In this document: one piece after another, positions 1 to 9,554 of the stretch
Position numbering within the stretch: position 1 is the first letter of the stretch
Layout: each line of letters starts with the position of its first letter
Assembly (NCBI RefSeq): GCF_003634275.1
Contig: NZ_RBWY01000001.1
Location: forward strand, 186,001-250,000
Direction of reading: 5' to 3'
DNA: 64,000 nt
DNA from: Orbus hercynius
Lineage (GTDB): Bacteria; Pseudomonadota; Gammaproteobacteria; Enterobacterales; Orbaceae
The notes under the pieces: model-generated
What the model was told of the DNA's origin: nothing
The model's input: the letters and a program-made list of their open reading frames with translations, nothing else
Database searches by the model: none
Position numbers and translations under genes: made by a program

Positions 1-17
1 TTGGTGAAATAATCCAT

Positions 18-36
18 AACGCGTTTAGCGCGTTTT
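18..36 (+). terminator. possible terminator of a gene left of the window
   Basis: Six-base arms AACGCG and CGCGTT enclose a TTTAG loop and are followed by a short T run. This could end a transcript entering from the left edge. The stem is short and the upstream gene is not visible. The rest of positions 1-152 shows no gene; it is AT-rich and probably carries the ilvD promoter, but I cannot place a confident -35/-10 pair. Confidence 0.4.
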
Positions 37-152
37 ATGCTTTAAGTTATTGATCCCTGACAATTTTGCTAGGGAATGCACTAAAATCTGCAATTTTTAG
101 TTAATTATGTATATACTTATTAAATTATTGGAAAAAGAATTGGGAGCATTAT

Positions 153-2003
153 ATGCCGAAGTATCGTTCAGCAACATCTGTAGAAGGCCGTAATATGGCT
201 GGGGCACGCGCATTATGGCGTGCAACTGGCGTTAAAAATGAAGATTTTGGTAAGCCAATCATTGCGGTGGTTAACTCATTTACGCAATTTGTTCCGGGTC
301 ATGTTCATTTAAAAGATATTGGTCAATTAGTCGCGAAAGAGATCGAAGCGTCCGGCGGCATTGCGAAGGAGTTTAATACCATTGCGGTTGACGATGGGAT
401 TGCCATGGGGCATGGTGGTATGTTGTATTCGCTTCCTTCACGTGAATTAATTGCGGACTCGGTTGAATATATGGTTAATGCTCACTGTGCTGATGCGATG
501 ATCTGTATCTCTAACTGTGACAAAATCACTCCTGGTATGCTAATGGCTGCGTTGAGAATTAATATTCCCGTGATTTTTGTTTCTGGTGGCCCAATGGAAG
601 CCGGTAAAACTAAGCTTTCTGATCAGATTATCAAATTAGATCTTATTGATGCGATGATTCAAAGTGCTGATCCAACCGTTTCTGACAGTGTTAGCCAGCA
701 AATTGAAGAATCAGCGTGCCCAACGTGTGGCTCATGTTCGGGCATGTTTACCGCCAACTCCATGAACTGTTTGGCGGAAGCGCTTGGCTTAGCTCTACCG
801 GGTAATGGCTCGTTAGTGGCAACCCATAAGCAGCGTGAAAAATTATTTATTGATGCGGCAAAACATATTGTTGATATTACTAAGCGTTATTATGAGCAGA
901 ATGATGAATCATTATTACCCCGTGCGATTGCAACAAAAGCCGCTTACGAAAATGCCATGTCATTAGATATTGCCATGGGAGGATCAACTAATACGGTACT
1001 TCACTTATTAGCAACCGCGCAAGAAGGTGAAATCGATTTTACCATGTCAGATATCGATCGTTTATCACGTAAAGTGCCTCATTTATGTAAAGTAGCGCCA
1101 AGTACCCAACTATATCATATGGAAGATGTACACCGTGCTGGTGGCGTAGTTGGCATTATGGCGGAACTTGATCGCGCCGGTTTACTTAACCATAACGTTA
1201 AGAATGTGCTTGGCTTAAATTTAGAGCAGACTTTTGCGAAATACGACATCATGCAATGCCAAGACGAACAAGTGAAAAAAATGTACCGCAGTGGCCCGGC
1301 TGGTATTCGTACAACGAAAGCATTTTCACAAGATTGCTATTGGGATACGTTAGATAATGATCGCCAAAATGGCTGTATTCGCGATAAAGCACATGCTTAT
1401 AGCCAAGATGGCGGACTGGCGACGCTTTATGGCAATATCGCACTTGATGGTGCTATTGTTAAAACAGCCGGTGTTGCAGCAGAAAACCTTGTCTTTAAAG
1501 GACCAGCTAAAGTGTTTGAAAGCCAAGAAGAAGCGGTTGATGCGATTTTAGGTGGTAAAGTGGTTGCCGGTGATGTGGTGGTGATTATTTATGAAGGACC
1601 AAAAGGTGGACCCGGCATGCAAGAGATGCTTTACCCAACGAGCTATCTAAAATCAATGGGTTTGGGTAAAAAATGTGCCTTAATTACCGATGGCCGTTTT
1701 TCGGGTGGCTCATCAGGCTTATCGATTGGTCATATTTCACCTGAAGCGGCAAGTGGTGGCTTGATTGGTTTAGTGCGCGATGGCGATATTATTGACATTG
1801 ATATTCCAAATCGTAAATTAGTATTAGACGTTACCGAAGTGGAACTTGCAGCACGTCGAACCGCGCAAGAAGCGCGTGGCGACAAAGCATGGACCCCATT
1901 AAATCGTCAGCGAGCAGTGTCTTATGCATTAAAAGCTTATGCAAGTTTAGCGACCAGTGCAGATAAAGGTGCCGTACGCGATAAAAGCAAATTAGGGGGC
2001 TAA
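153..2003 (+). CDS. ilvD: dihydroxy-acid dehydratase IlvD
   Basis: IlvD dehydrates 2,3-dihydroxy-isovalerate and 2,3-dihydroxy-3-methylvalerate to the 2-keto acids that precede valine and isoleucine. It is a cytosolic Fe-S enzyme. The 616 residues equal the E. coli length. Visible family motifs are NCDKITPGM near residue 120 and [19 protein letters not shown] near residue 195, which supply the cluster cysteines, plus the conserved GRFSGG segment near the C-terminus. A GGGAG ribosome site lies 6 bases before the ATG. The ilvA start follows one base after the stop, so the two are surely co-transcribed, as in the E. coli ilvGMEDA operon. ilvG, ilvM and ilvE are not next to it unless they lie left of the window. 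Confidence 0.98.
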   Translation: MPKYRSATSVEGRNMAGARALWRATGVKNEDFGKPIIAVVNSFTQFVPGHVHLKDIGQLVAKEIEASGGIAKEFNTIAVDDGIAMGHGGMLYSLPSRELIADSVEYMVNAHCADAMICISNCDKITPGMLMAALRINIPVIFVSGGPMEAGKTKLSDQIIKLDLIDAMIQSADPTVSDSVSQQIEESACPTCGSCSGMFTANSMNCLAEALGLALPGNGSLVATHKQREKLFIDAAKHIVDITKRYYEQNDESLLPRAIATKAAYENAMSLDIAMGGSTNTVLHLLATAQEGEIDFTMSDIDRLSRKVPHLCKVAPSTQLYHMEDVHRAGGVVGIMAELDRAGLLNHNVKNVLGLNLEQTFAKYDIMQCQDEQVKKMYRSGPAGIRTTKAFSQDCYWDTLDNDRQNGCIRDKAHAYSQDGGLATLYGNIALDGAIVKTAGVAAENLVFKGPAKVFESQEEAVDAILGGKVVAGDVVVIIYEGPKGGPGMQEMLYPTSYLKSMGLGKKCALITDGRFSGGSSGLSIGHISPEAASGGLIGLVRDGDIIDIDIPNRKLVLDVTEVELAARRTAQEARGDKAWTPLNRQRAVSYALKAYASLATSADKGAVRDKSKLGG

Positions 2004-2004
2004 G

Positions 2005-3543
2005 GTGAATGCGACAACAGAACAAAAGTTAACTGGTGCCGATTATTTGAAAGCAACCTTATGTTCATCTGTTTATGATGTTGCAATTGTCACACCTCTT
2101 GAGGAGATGGAAAAAATATCACAACGACTTGGTAATCAAGTCTTTGTGAAGCGAGAAGATCGCCAACAAGTCCATAGTTTTAAAATCCGTGGTGCTTATG
2201 CGATGCTCGCCAGCTTGAATGAACAACAACGAAAAAGTGGCGTTGTTGCCGCTTCAGCGGGCAATCATGCTCAGGGCGTGGCATTATCAGCAACCAAATT
2301 AGGGATTAATTCTTTGATCGTAATGCCCATGACGACCCCTGATATTAAAGTCGATGCGGTAAAGGGATTTGGTGGTGAAGTGCTGCTACATGGGGCGAAC
2401 TTTGATGAGGCAAAAAATAAAGCGATTGAACTGGCCACAGAGCAAGGTCGAACCTTTATCCCTCCCTTTGATCATCCTTTAGTGATTGCAGGTCAAAGTA
2501 GTGTCGCGATGGAGCTGCTACAACAAAATGCTCGGTTAGATCGTATTTTTGTACCTGTTGGTGGTGGTGGACTGGCTGCCGGTATTGCAGTTTTAATTAA
2601 ACAGATCATGCCATCAATCAAAGTGATTGCGGTTGAAGCGGCAGATTCGGCTTGTTTAAAAGCGGCTTTAGATGCCGGTAAACCGGTTGATCTCAACCGA
2701 GTTGGTCTATTTGCTGAAGGCGTTGCGGTTAAACGAATTGGTGATGAGAGCTTTCGTCTATGCCAGCAGTATATTGATGACATTGTCATTGTTGATAGCG
2801 ATGAAATTTGTGCGGCGGTAAAAGATCTGTTTGACGATGTACGGGCTGTCGCCGAACCATCCGGTGCCTTGGCGCTAGCTGGCTTGAAAAAGTATGTTGA
2901 GCAGCACAATATTCGCGGTGAAAATTTAGCCCATATTTTATCCGGTGCTAATCTGAATTTTCATACTTTACGCTATGTTTCTGAACGATGTGAATTAGGT
3001 GAAAAGAAAGAAGCATTATTTGCTGTGACGATTCCGGAACAAAAAGGCAGCTTTTTAACTTTTTGTCAATTGTTAGGCGGGCGGACTGTGACCGAATTCA
3101 ACTATCGATATCATGATAAGGGGCTGGCGTGTATCTTTGTTGGTGTAAGAATTAATAATGGTGAGCAAGAGAAGGTAGAGATCATTTCTGAATTAACGGC
3201 GGGCGGTTATCAAGTTGCTGACTTATCTGATGATGAAATGGCAAAATTGCATGTGCGTTATATGATTGGTGGCAAACCTTGTCTACCAATTAAAGAGCAA
3301 CTGTATAGTTTTGAATTCCCTGAATCACAAGGGGCGCTATTAAAATTCTTACAAACATTAGGCACTAATTGGAATATTTCACTTTTCCATTATCGTAGTC
3401 ATGGAACTGATTATGGCCGAGTGTTAGCTGCATTTGAGATTGAACCGGATAACCATGCTTTTGAAGCTCACTTAGCAGAGCTCAATTATGATTATCATAA
3501 TGAGACAGATAATCCATCATTAAAGTTCTTTTTAACTAACTGA
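2005..3543 (+). CDS. ilvA: threonine ammonia-lyase (threonine deaminase) IlvA
   Basis: Biosynthetic threonine deaminase makes 2-oxobutanoate from threonine, the first committed step to isoleucine. The PLP lysine lies in HSFKIRGAYAM (Lys60), the PLP-phosphate glycine loop in PVGGGGLAAG, and two ACT-like regulatory domains fill roughly residues 330-512, as expected for the isoleucine-inhibited form. Length 512 is close to the 514 of E. coli. The start is GTG, one base after the ilvD stop; no in-frame ATG lies nearby and AGGGGG at the end of ilvD is the ribosome site. Strong terminator at 3548-3575. Confidence 0.97.
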   Translation: MNATTEQKLTGADYLKATLCSSVYDVAIVTPLEEMEKISQRLGNQVFVKREDRQQVHSFKIRGAYAMLASLNEQQRKSGVVAASAGNHAQGVALSATKLGINSLIVMPMTTPDIKVDAVKGFGGEVLLHGANFDEAKNKAIELATEQGRTFIPPFDHPLVIAGQSSVAMELLQQNARLDRIFVPVGGGGLAAGIAVLIKQIMPSIKVIAVEAADSACLKAALDAGKPVDLNRVGLFAEGVAVKRIGDESFRLCQQYIDDIVIVDSDEICAAVKDLFDDVRAVAEPSGALALAGLKKYVEQHNIRGENLAHILSGANLNFHTLRYVSERCELGEKKEALFAVTIPEQKGSFLTFCQLLGGRTVTEFNYRYHDKGLACIFVGVRINNGEQEKVEIISELTAGGYQVADLSDDEMAKLHVRYMIGGKPCLPIKEQLYSFEFPESQGALLKFLQTLGTNWNISLFHYRSHGTDYGRVLAAFEIEPDNHAFEAHLAELNYDYHNETDNPSLKFFLTN

Positions 3544-3547
3544 TAAT

Positions 3548-3575
3548 AAAAGGCCTATTTAGGCCTTTTATTTTT
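3548..3575 (+). terminator. intrinsic terminator of ilvDA
   Basis: Nine-base arms AAAAGGCCT and AGGCCTTTT around an ATTT loop, followed by ATTTTT. It begins 5 bases after the ilvA stop and separates ilvDA from the downstream oxidoreductase. Confidence 0.9.
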
Positions 3576-3591
3576 GATCACGAGAGGCATT

Positions 3592-4572
3592 ATGATTAAT
3601 TTAGCAGTAATTGGTAGCAATTGGATTTCGGATAAATTTATTGCAGCGGCCTTACAAACGGGTGAATACAAGCTTGTGGCCGTGTACTCTCGCCATTATC
3701 AAACGGCAACCGAGTTTGCGAGTAAATATGCTGTTGATACTGTATTTACTGACTTAGCGGCATTAGCAAGTAGCGCTAAGGTTGAGGCCGTTTATATTGC
3801 TAGTCCAAATTCGTTACACTTTGAACAAGCGAAATTAATGCTGGAAAATGGTAAACATGTGATTTGTGAAAAGCCGCTTGCCTCAAACGCAGAACAAGTG
3901 AACGCCTTAATTGCGATAGCTAAGCGACATCACCGTGTCATTTTTGAAGCACTAAAAATCTTTTATTTGCCTAATTATGATGTGGTAAAACAGTTTTTAC
4001 CAAAACTGGGCAAAATTCGTAAGGTGTTTTTAAGTTATTGCCAGTACTCTTCTCGCTATGCTCGATATTTAAATGGTGAGAACCCAAATACTTTTAATCC
4101 TCAATTCTCCAACGGTTCGATTATGGATATTGGCGTATACCCATTAAATTTCGCGGTCGGATTATGGGGCAAGCCAAATCATATTAATGCACAGGCCAGT
4201 TTATTAGCGTCAGGTGTTGATGCACATGGCACGGTGCTCATGAACTACGGTGAGTTTGATGTGGTTATTTGTCATTCAAAAGTCAGTGATTCCCATATTC
4301 CAAGTGAAATACAAGGTGAAGAGGGGGCGCTAATCATCGAACATCTTTCAGTCGGTGAAAAGGTGATGTATAAACCGCGTCAAGGTGAGTGGCAAGATAT
4401 TACTTTACCGCAACATGATAATACGATGTATTACGAAGCAAAACAATTTGCGGTTTTATGTCAACATGTAGCTGTTGATCATAGTGGACTTCACTTAAGT
4501 TTAACTACAGCTGAATTGTTGACCGAAATTCGGCGACAGACTGGCATTGTTTTCCCCGCCGATAAAGTATAG
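3592..4572 (+). CDS. Gfo/Idh/MocA family NAD(P)-dependent oxidoreductase
   Basis: A 326-residue soluble dehydrogenase-like protein. The N-terminal Rossmann fold begins LAVIGSNWIS, a variant of the usual GxGxxG found in one branch of this family. The family signature CEKPLASN sits near residue 95, followed by the alpha/beta substrate domain with GSIMDIGVYPLNF near 180. The frame is open further upstream, but the ATG at 3592 with GAGAGG before it is the better start and matches where homology begins. The substrate is unknown; relatives act on sugars, inositols and trans-dihydrodiols. It stands alone between two terminated or promoter-bearing regions, so context gives no clue. Confidence 0.85.
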   Translation: MINLAVIGSNWISDKFIAAALQTGEYKLVAVYSRHYQTATEFASKYAVDTVFTDLAALASSAKVEAVYIASPNSLHFEQAKLMLENGKHVICEKPLASNAEQVNALIAIAKRHHRVIFEALKIFYLPNYDVVKQFLPKLGKIRKVFLSYCQYSSRYARYLNGENPNTFNPQFSNGSIMDIGVYPLNFAVGLWGKPNHINAQASLLASGVDAHGTVLMNYGEFDVVICHSKVSDSHIPSEIQGEEGALIIEHLSVGEKVMYKPRQGEWQDITLPQHDNTMYYEAKQFAVLCQHVAVDHSGLHLSLTTAELLTEIRRQTGIVFPADKV

Positions 4573-4625
4573 TTAAAAGTTGCAATAATTTGTATTGGGT
4601 AGCTAGCGATATTATTTTATTTCTG

Positions 4626-4670
4626 TATAATAGTTGCACCCACGTTACGGCAATGTTTTCCCAACATTGC
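4626..4670 (+). promoter_or_regulatory. rplM-rpsI promoter -10 and leader hairpin
   Basis: A perfect TATAAT lies at 4626-4631; no good -35 is seen at the right spacing. Shortly downstream, GCAATGTT (4650-4657) and AACATTGC (4663-4670) form an 8-bp hairpin with a TTCCC loop in the long rplM leader. In E. coli, L13 represses rplM-rpsI by binding the mRNA leader, so the hairpin is a candidate regulatory element; its role here is inference. Confidence 0.5.
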
Positions 4671-4803
4671 TTTGTTGTTTTATTTGAAGGAATTTATTGC
4701 TCGAAGGGGTGAATATTTCTTGCTAAATAAGCAAATAAGTGTAGATAAGTCAAATGGTTGATTTATTGACGTGAGATAAACTAAAACTTTAGGTAAAATA
4801 CTA

Positions 4804-5232
4804 ATGAGTACTTTTTCAGCTAAACCAGAAACAGTAAAACGCGACTGGTACGTTGTTGATGCAAGTGGTAAAACACTTGGTCGTTTAGCAACAGAAATCG
4901 CAAGCCGCCTTCGCGGTAAACATAAAGCAGAATATACACCCCATGTAGATACAGGTGATTATATTATCGTTATCAATGCAGAAAAAGTTGCTGTAACTGG
5001 CAAAAAACGCACTGATAAGATCTATTATCGTCATACTGGCTATATTGGTGGTCTTAAGGAAGCGACTTTCAAAGAAATGATTGAACGTCATCCTGAACAA
5101 GTCATCGAAATTGCTGTAAAAGGCATGTTACCGAAAGGTCCTCTTGGTCGTGCAATGTACCGTAAATTAAAAGTTTACGCAGGTAGTGAGCACAACCATG
5201 CGGCACAACAACCGCAAGTCTTAGATATTTAA
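4804..5232 (+). CDS. rplM: 50S ribosomal protein L13
   Basis: L13 is an early-assembling large-subunit protein that binds 23S rRNA. The 142 residues equal the E. coli length and include the family segments [19 protein letters not shown] and [10 protein letters not shown]. It is followed 11 bases later by rpsI, the conserved L13-S9 pair. The leader of about 170 bases is long enough for the known L13 feedback control. Confidence 0.98.
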   Translation: MSTFSAKPETVKRDWYVVDASGKTLGRLATEIASRLRGKHKAEYTPHVDTGDYIIVINAEKVAVTGKKRTDKIYYRHTGYIGGLKEATFKEMIERHPEQVIEIAVKGMLPKGPLGRAMYRKLKVYAGSEHNHAAQQPQVLDI

Positions 5233-5240
5233 GGGGATAG

Positions 5241-5636
<396 letters not shown>

Positions 5637-5654
5637 TTGCAATTGCAAAATGTC

Positions 5655-5680
5655 AAACCCAGCTTATGCTGGGTTTTTTT
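5655..5680 (+). terminator. intrinsic terminator of rplM-rpsI
   Basis: Nine-base arms AAACCCAGC and GCTGGGTTT with a TTAT loop and a run of T, 18 bases after the rpsI stop. Confidence 0.95.
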
Positions 5681-5798
5681 ATGCAAAATGACTTTGATGA
5701 TATTCATTCCTATGAATTTATTGAGTATATTATTATATTGTCAACTGGCTAAATAAAATTTTTAATATATCTTGCTGATAATTGAGAATAATAACGAT

Positions 5799-7910
5799 AT
5801 GAAATATCAACATTTTTTAATTTCTATCTGTCTTTTGGGGAGTTTTTTATGGTCAAACAATATTTTTGCTAACTCAATCAACGATTATGACTCACAATCA
5901 CTATTAAGTCATTTTGAGCAATCTTTGGCAGATAAAAATTTTACCGATATAACATCAATATTACGGCAGGATTTGAGCCGGTTAAAAAGTTTTCCACTTA
6001 ATCAGGAGACTTTGCCGATTATTAAATTTGATTCGGTAGAGCAAGCGGATGAGTCGGATGAGTCGGATGAGTTTATTATCATCGATCGAAATCAAATACA
6101 GCAAATGGTAAAACAATTAGTGAAAAATCTTTCTTTTTCACAATCAATTGAAGATGAAAACTCAATCATACAACTTGCTGGTTTATCTGATGATATAAGA
6201 GATCAGTTAACCACTTATAAGCGTTATAATTTTACTCCCCCCCTGATTGCCCTGAATAAGGTTACTTTTTATGATGGTACATTTTTAGAGCTCAACGATA
6301 ACGCTCTCGATATGTATCGTGCACGCTTACAATATTCTGTTGAAAGTACCAAACGAATTACAATTATCGATATTCTAGTCAATTATATGGTCCCAGATAA
6401 GCCGCTAGAAACATTAACTTTTACTGCATCAAAGTTATCTACTAAACAAGGTGATATTAATTTATTGTTCGTAGATAATAATGTGGCTGAATTTGAATTC
6501 GTTAATCGGGATCCTGATAGCATTTTACATGTAGAAGCAATAGACAAACAAAATCATATTGTCAACTCATCAAATCAATGGTCATACCAATTTAATCAGC
6601 CTGAAATAGACATTATTATCAATTTTTATCAAATATTATTGAATCAAATTGATCAAAACGTTATTACCGACAAAACTCAACTTTTACGTTATTTAGAAGA
6701 TCATATTCAGGTATTATCAGATAATCTGCAGCAGGTTTATGGGCAATTGACGACTAGGGTTGCCTATTATTTTAAACGTCAACCGATGACAATAACCTTA
6801 TTTGTTAAGCCTGATCCACAAATCATGGCATATCAAGCGCAGATTAATACCTCTAAATCTCCATATTATAATCATGCGATTGTTTCTTCCTTCGGTGATA
6901 ATAATGTTAAAGGATTGAAAGCTGAAACCGGAGAGATAATCGTTGATGGGAATTATCGTGATATTGACTACCTGGTTGATCAATATTATCGGGTTTCACT
7001 TATTAATGATGGCTGGAATTATAAAATTTATCGATTAGATACGGCCAATCAACAATTTGCACCACAACCATTTTATATGATGGATAGTAAACTGTATTTA
7101 CAGCGCTGGATTATCGTTAATCAGGACGCAAATAATAATTTTATCAAAGGATTAGTCGATATCCAAAATCATCAATTAGCGATTCCTCTGCAATATAGTA
7201 ACATTAATATTTCTGAATCTTTTATTATTGCTAGCCGGATCAATAAGGCAAAGCAAATAGATGATAATGAAGTTTATAACAGCAATAATTTACAAAAATT
7301 GTTTTCGGGTCAAGGACGAGTAACGGTTGATAAAAATAATTTCATTGTAAAAAATGAGATATGTGTAACACAAGAACCAAACTATTATAAATATAGTACA
7401 ACAAGCCGTGATAATATCACTTACTATTGTTATGATAATTATCATCTCTACGACGATAAAGGGCAACAATTATCAACGGCCCCTTATTTTGATGTATCCG
7501 ATAATTTTAGTCAAAATAATCTATTATTAGTGACCACTGATAAACAGCAACAACGCTTTGTTAATCGTCAGGGTCAGGACGTGGAGATTGCTTTAGATTC
7601 ATATATTAACGTGTCGCCTTTTTCAGAAGGACTTGCAGTGGTTGAATGTAGCAGTAATCAATTATATGGTTATATTAATACTCAAGGTAAATTAACGATT
7701 CCTTGTCTCTATCAAAGTGCGAGTCAATTTATTGGTGGTTCTGCATTAGTTGAACAAAATGATCAATATCAATTGATTAGTCCAACTAATTCGGTTATCA
7801 AACGATTTGATACATCCTTAGCTGCCAGTGAAAGAAATGGGCCAGATAGTATCACTTACTTTTTTCATGATGGTTCGACATATAATAATAAAGGAGAACA
7901 TATTGATTAA
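5799..7910 (+). CDS. secreted or periplasmic WG-repeat protein of unknown function
   Basis: About 703 residues. The N-terminus has a charged start, a hydrophobic stretch and an IFA-N cleavage site (near residue 24), so it should be exported. The C-terminal third carries WG-type repeats, for example LYGYINTQGKLTIPCLYQ and GLVDIQNHQLAIPLQY, a beta-rich fold common in host-associated bacteria. The middle is Asn/Gln/Asp-rich and not recognised. A 9-base tandem repeat encodes Glu-Ser-Asp units near residues 83-91. The frame is open from 5772, but the ATG at 5799 starts a proper signal peptide. Coding-like sequence continues in frame past the stop codon (see 7911-7997). It lies alone after a ribosomal-protein terminator; function unknown. 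Confidence 0.8.
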   Translation: MKYQHFLISICLLGSFLWSNNIFANSINDYDSQSLLSHFEQSLADKNFTDITSILRQDLSRLKSFPLNQETLPIIKFDSVEQADESDESDEFIIIDRNQIQQMVKQLVKNLSFSQSIEDENSIIQLAGLSDDIRDQLTTYKRYNFTPPLIALNKVTFYDGTFLELNDNALDMYRARLQYSVESTKRITIIDILVNYMVPDKPLETLTFTASKLSTKQGDINLLFVDNNVAEFEFVNRDPDSILHVEAIDKQNHIVNSSNQWSYQFNQPEIDIIINFYQILLNQIDQNVITDKTQLLRYLEDHIQVLSDNLQQVYGQLTTRVAYYFKRQPMTITLFVKPDPQIMAYQAQINTSKSPYYNHAIVSSFGDNNVKGLKAETGEIIVDGNYRDIDYLVDQYYRVSLINDGWNYKIYRLDTANQQFAPQPFYMMDSKLYLQRWIIVNQDANNNFIKGLVDIQNHQLAIPLQYSNINISESFIIASRINKAKQIDDNEVYNSNNLQKLFSGQGRVTVDKNNFIVKNEICVTQEPNYYKYSTTSRDNITYYCYDNYHLYDDKGQQLSTAPYFDVSDNFSQNNLLLVTTDKQQQRFVNRQGQDVEIALDSYINVSPFSEGLAVVECSSNQLYGYINTQGKLTIPCLYQSASQFIGGSALVEQNDQYQLISPTNSVIKRFDTSLAASERNGPDSITYFFHDGSTYNNKGEHID
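6048..6074 (+). repeat. 9-base tandem repeat inside the WG-protein gene
   Basis: GATGAGTCG occurs twice in tandem and a third time with its last two bases changed. It encodes Asp-Glu-Ser units and keeps the frame, so copy changes would only lengthen or shorten an acidic linker. Confidence 0.8.
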
Positions 7911-7997
7911 GCTTGGGTTGATATTCAAGGGCGTGTAGCATCAGTTATGTTTGATACGATATTTCTTACCATTGGTAAAAAGATGCACACAACCTGA
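7911..7997 (+). pseudogene. in-frame coding-like tail after the WG-protein stop
   Basis: Directly after the TAA at 7908-7910 the same frame stays open for 28 codons to a TGA at 7995. It begins AWVDIQGRVASVMFDTIF, which resembles another WG unit (aromatic, Asp, x, x, Gly, then a hydrophobic strand). The stop may therefore be a recent nonsense mutation that trims the last repeat. The end overlaps the hemN terminator hairpin, which argues that the ancestral protein ended about here. Confidence 0.4.
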
Positions 7998-8011
7998 ATT
8001 TCTGTGCATCT
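7975..8011 (-). terminator. intrinsic terminator of hemN
   Basis: Read on the minus strand, AGATGCACA and TGTGCATCT pair across a 13-base loop and are followed by TTTTTACC. It lies 8 bases beyond the hemN stop. Confidence 0.85.
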
Positions 8012-8019
8012 CAGTCTAT

Positions 8020-9405
8020 TTAAATAATTCTTGAAAACTGTCGTTGGCGAACCTGTTGGCGCATATAAATATCAAAACACATACAAATATTTCGAATCAA
8101 TAAGCGTCCTTTCGCAGATACTCTGATAGATGTTGATTCATTCGTGACTAAACCGTCTTGAATAAAGGTCGATAAAAGTTGGAGATCTTCGGCAAAGTAG
8201 TGATTAAAATCAATATGGTAAGTTTTTTCTATTGTGGATTTATCTAAGTAAAAGTGACAAATAAGCTGTTTGATGACATCGCGGCGAATTTTATCATCTT
8301 CACTCATAGTAAAGCCTTTCCAAAGCGCATTACCGGATAATGCAACTTGTTCTTGATAGGTTTTTAACTCTTTTTGGTTTTGAGCATAACTATCACCTAA
8401 AATACTAATTGCTGATACACCAAGTCCCAATAAATCGGCTTCACCTTGAGTTGTATAGCCTTGGAAATTACGGTGTAATACGCCATTTTGTTGGGCGATT
8501 GCCAGTTCATCAGTGGGTTTGGCAAAATGATCCATACCGATTAAGCGATAGCCCGACTGGGTTAAAAACTCAATGTTGGTTTGTAAAATAGCTAATTTTT
8601 CAGCCGCACTAGGTAAATCATGGTCTTTGATCTTACGTTGAGAGGCAAACCGAGCTGGCAAATGTGCATAATTAAAGACACTTAGCCTATCAGGAGACAG
8701 TTTGACCACTTTTTCTAATGTTTTAGTAAAACTATCAACGGTTTGTTTCGGCAATCCATAAATTAAATCTAAACTAATCGATTTAAAATGGTTGATTCTT
8801 GCCCGTTCAATTAACGATTCAATGAGTTTATCGTCTTGTTCGCGGTTGATTAAACGTTGGATTTCGGGATTAAAATCTTGAATCCCCATGCTCAGGCGAT
8901 TAAAACCGACACTAGCTAGATGATCAATCGTATGAGGCTCAATTTCGCGGGGATCAATCTCAATCGATAGCTCTGCATCAGCAGAAAACTGAAAATGGCT
9001 TTTTAATGTCGTAATTAAATAGCTAATTTCATCATCATTAAGATATGTCGGCGTTCCGCCACCCCAGTGCATTTGAGTGACAATTCGATGTTTAAATAGC
9101 GCTGCGCGTGAGGTAATTTCTTGCGTTAAAGCGGTTAAGTAAGTGGCGACACGATTATGATTACGAGTAACCATTTTGTTACAACCACAAAAATAACACA
9201 ATTTATGGCAAAAAGGGATATGTACGTATAGCGATAGCGGTCTATTTGGGTAACGCGATGTTGCCGCTAAAAATTGCGCTTCACTATACTGCTCATTGAA
9301 TTCCAACGCTGTTGGGTATGAAGTATACCGCGGTCCAGAGTAGTTATATTTTTGGATTAATTGTTGATCCCAAATAATCTCGGTATTACTGTTTTTGTTT
9401 GACAT
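8020..9405 (-). CDS. hemN: oxygen-independent coproporphyrinogen III oxidase HemN
   Basis: This radical-SAM enzyme decarboxylates coproporphyrinogen III to protoporphyrinogen IX without oxygen. The [4Fe-4S] ligands are Cys66, Cys70 and Cys73 in PFCHKLCYFCGCN, and the family start GPRYTSYPTA is present. At 461 residues it is full length (E. coli 457), unlike the shorter HemW at 21.3 kb. Its partner gene yihI lies upstream on the same strand, as in E. coli. HemN supports haem synthesis under low oxygen; no HemF is visible here. Confidence 0.96.
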   Translation of the reverse strand: MSNKNSNTEIIWDQQLIQKYNYSGPRYTSYPTALEFNEQYSEAQFLAATSRYPNRPLSLYVHIPFCHKLCYFCGCNKMVTRNHNRVATYLTALTQEITSRAALFKHRIVTQMHWGGGTPTYLNDDEISYLITTLKSHFQFSADAELSIEIDPREIEPHTIDHLASVGFNRLSMGIQDFNPEIQRLINREQDDKLIESLIERARINHFKSISLDLIYGLPKQTVDSFTKTLEKVVKLSPDRLSVFNYAHLPARFASQRKIKDHDLPSAAEKLAILQTNIEFLTQSGYRLIGMDHFAKPTDELAIAQQNGVLHRNFQGYTTQGEADLLGLGVSAISILGDSYAQNQKELKTYQEQVALSGNALWKGFTMSEDDKIRRDVIKQLICHFYLDKSTIEKTYHIDFNHYFAEDLQLLSTFIQDGLVTNESTSIRVSAKGRLLIRNICMCFDIYMRQQVRQRQFSRII

Positions 9406-9550
9406 TGCGTGTTTTTCTATTTTGTTTGAGACTGACTTTACGTTTTTTTCTTATCAAGAAAGAACGTTTTATTTTGCTCAGTTTGTGCATATAAAGGATA
9501 AAACAGATAAATAAACCAAAATATAAACTGAGCATAATGAGTGCTAACAT
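9386..9550 (-). CDS. possible small membrane protein between yihI and hemN
   Basis: A 54-codon frame starts ATG 4 bases after the yihI stop and runs 20 bases into hemN in another frame. The predicted peptide begins MLALIMLSLYFGLFICFILY, a clear single membrane span, then has a strongly basic tail rich in Lys and Arg. That layout (outer helix, positive inside) looks like a real protein, and the tight packing suggests coupling. No good ribosome site is seen before the ATG, so translation would depend on yihI. I know no named homologue. Confidence 0.45.
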   Translation of the reverse strand: MLALIMLSLYFGLFICFILYMHKLSKIKRSFLIRKKRKVSLKQNRKTRNVKQKQ

Positions 9551-9554
9551 ACTA

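Noticed and set aside
1-152. Branched-chain amino acid attenuator before ilvD
   Set aside because: No leader frame rich in Ile, Val or Leu codons and no strong terminator close to ilvD; the TCCCT/AGGGA pair at 54-75 has only five pairs.
2493-2909. 138-codon frame antisense to ilvA
   Set aside because: It lies wholly within ilvA on the other strand, has Ser/Ala-rich shadow composition and no ribosome site.
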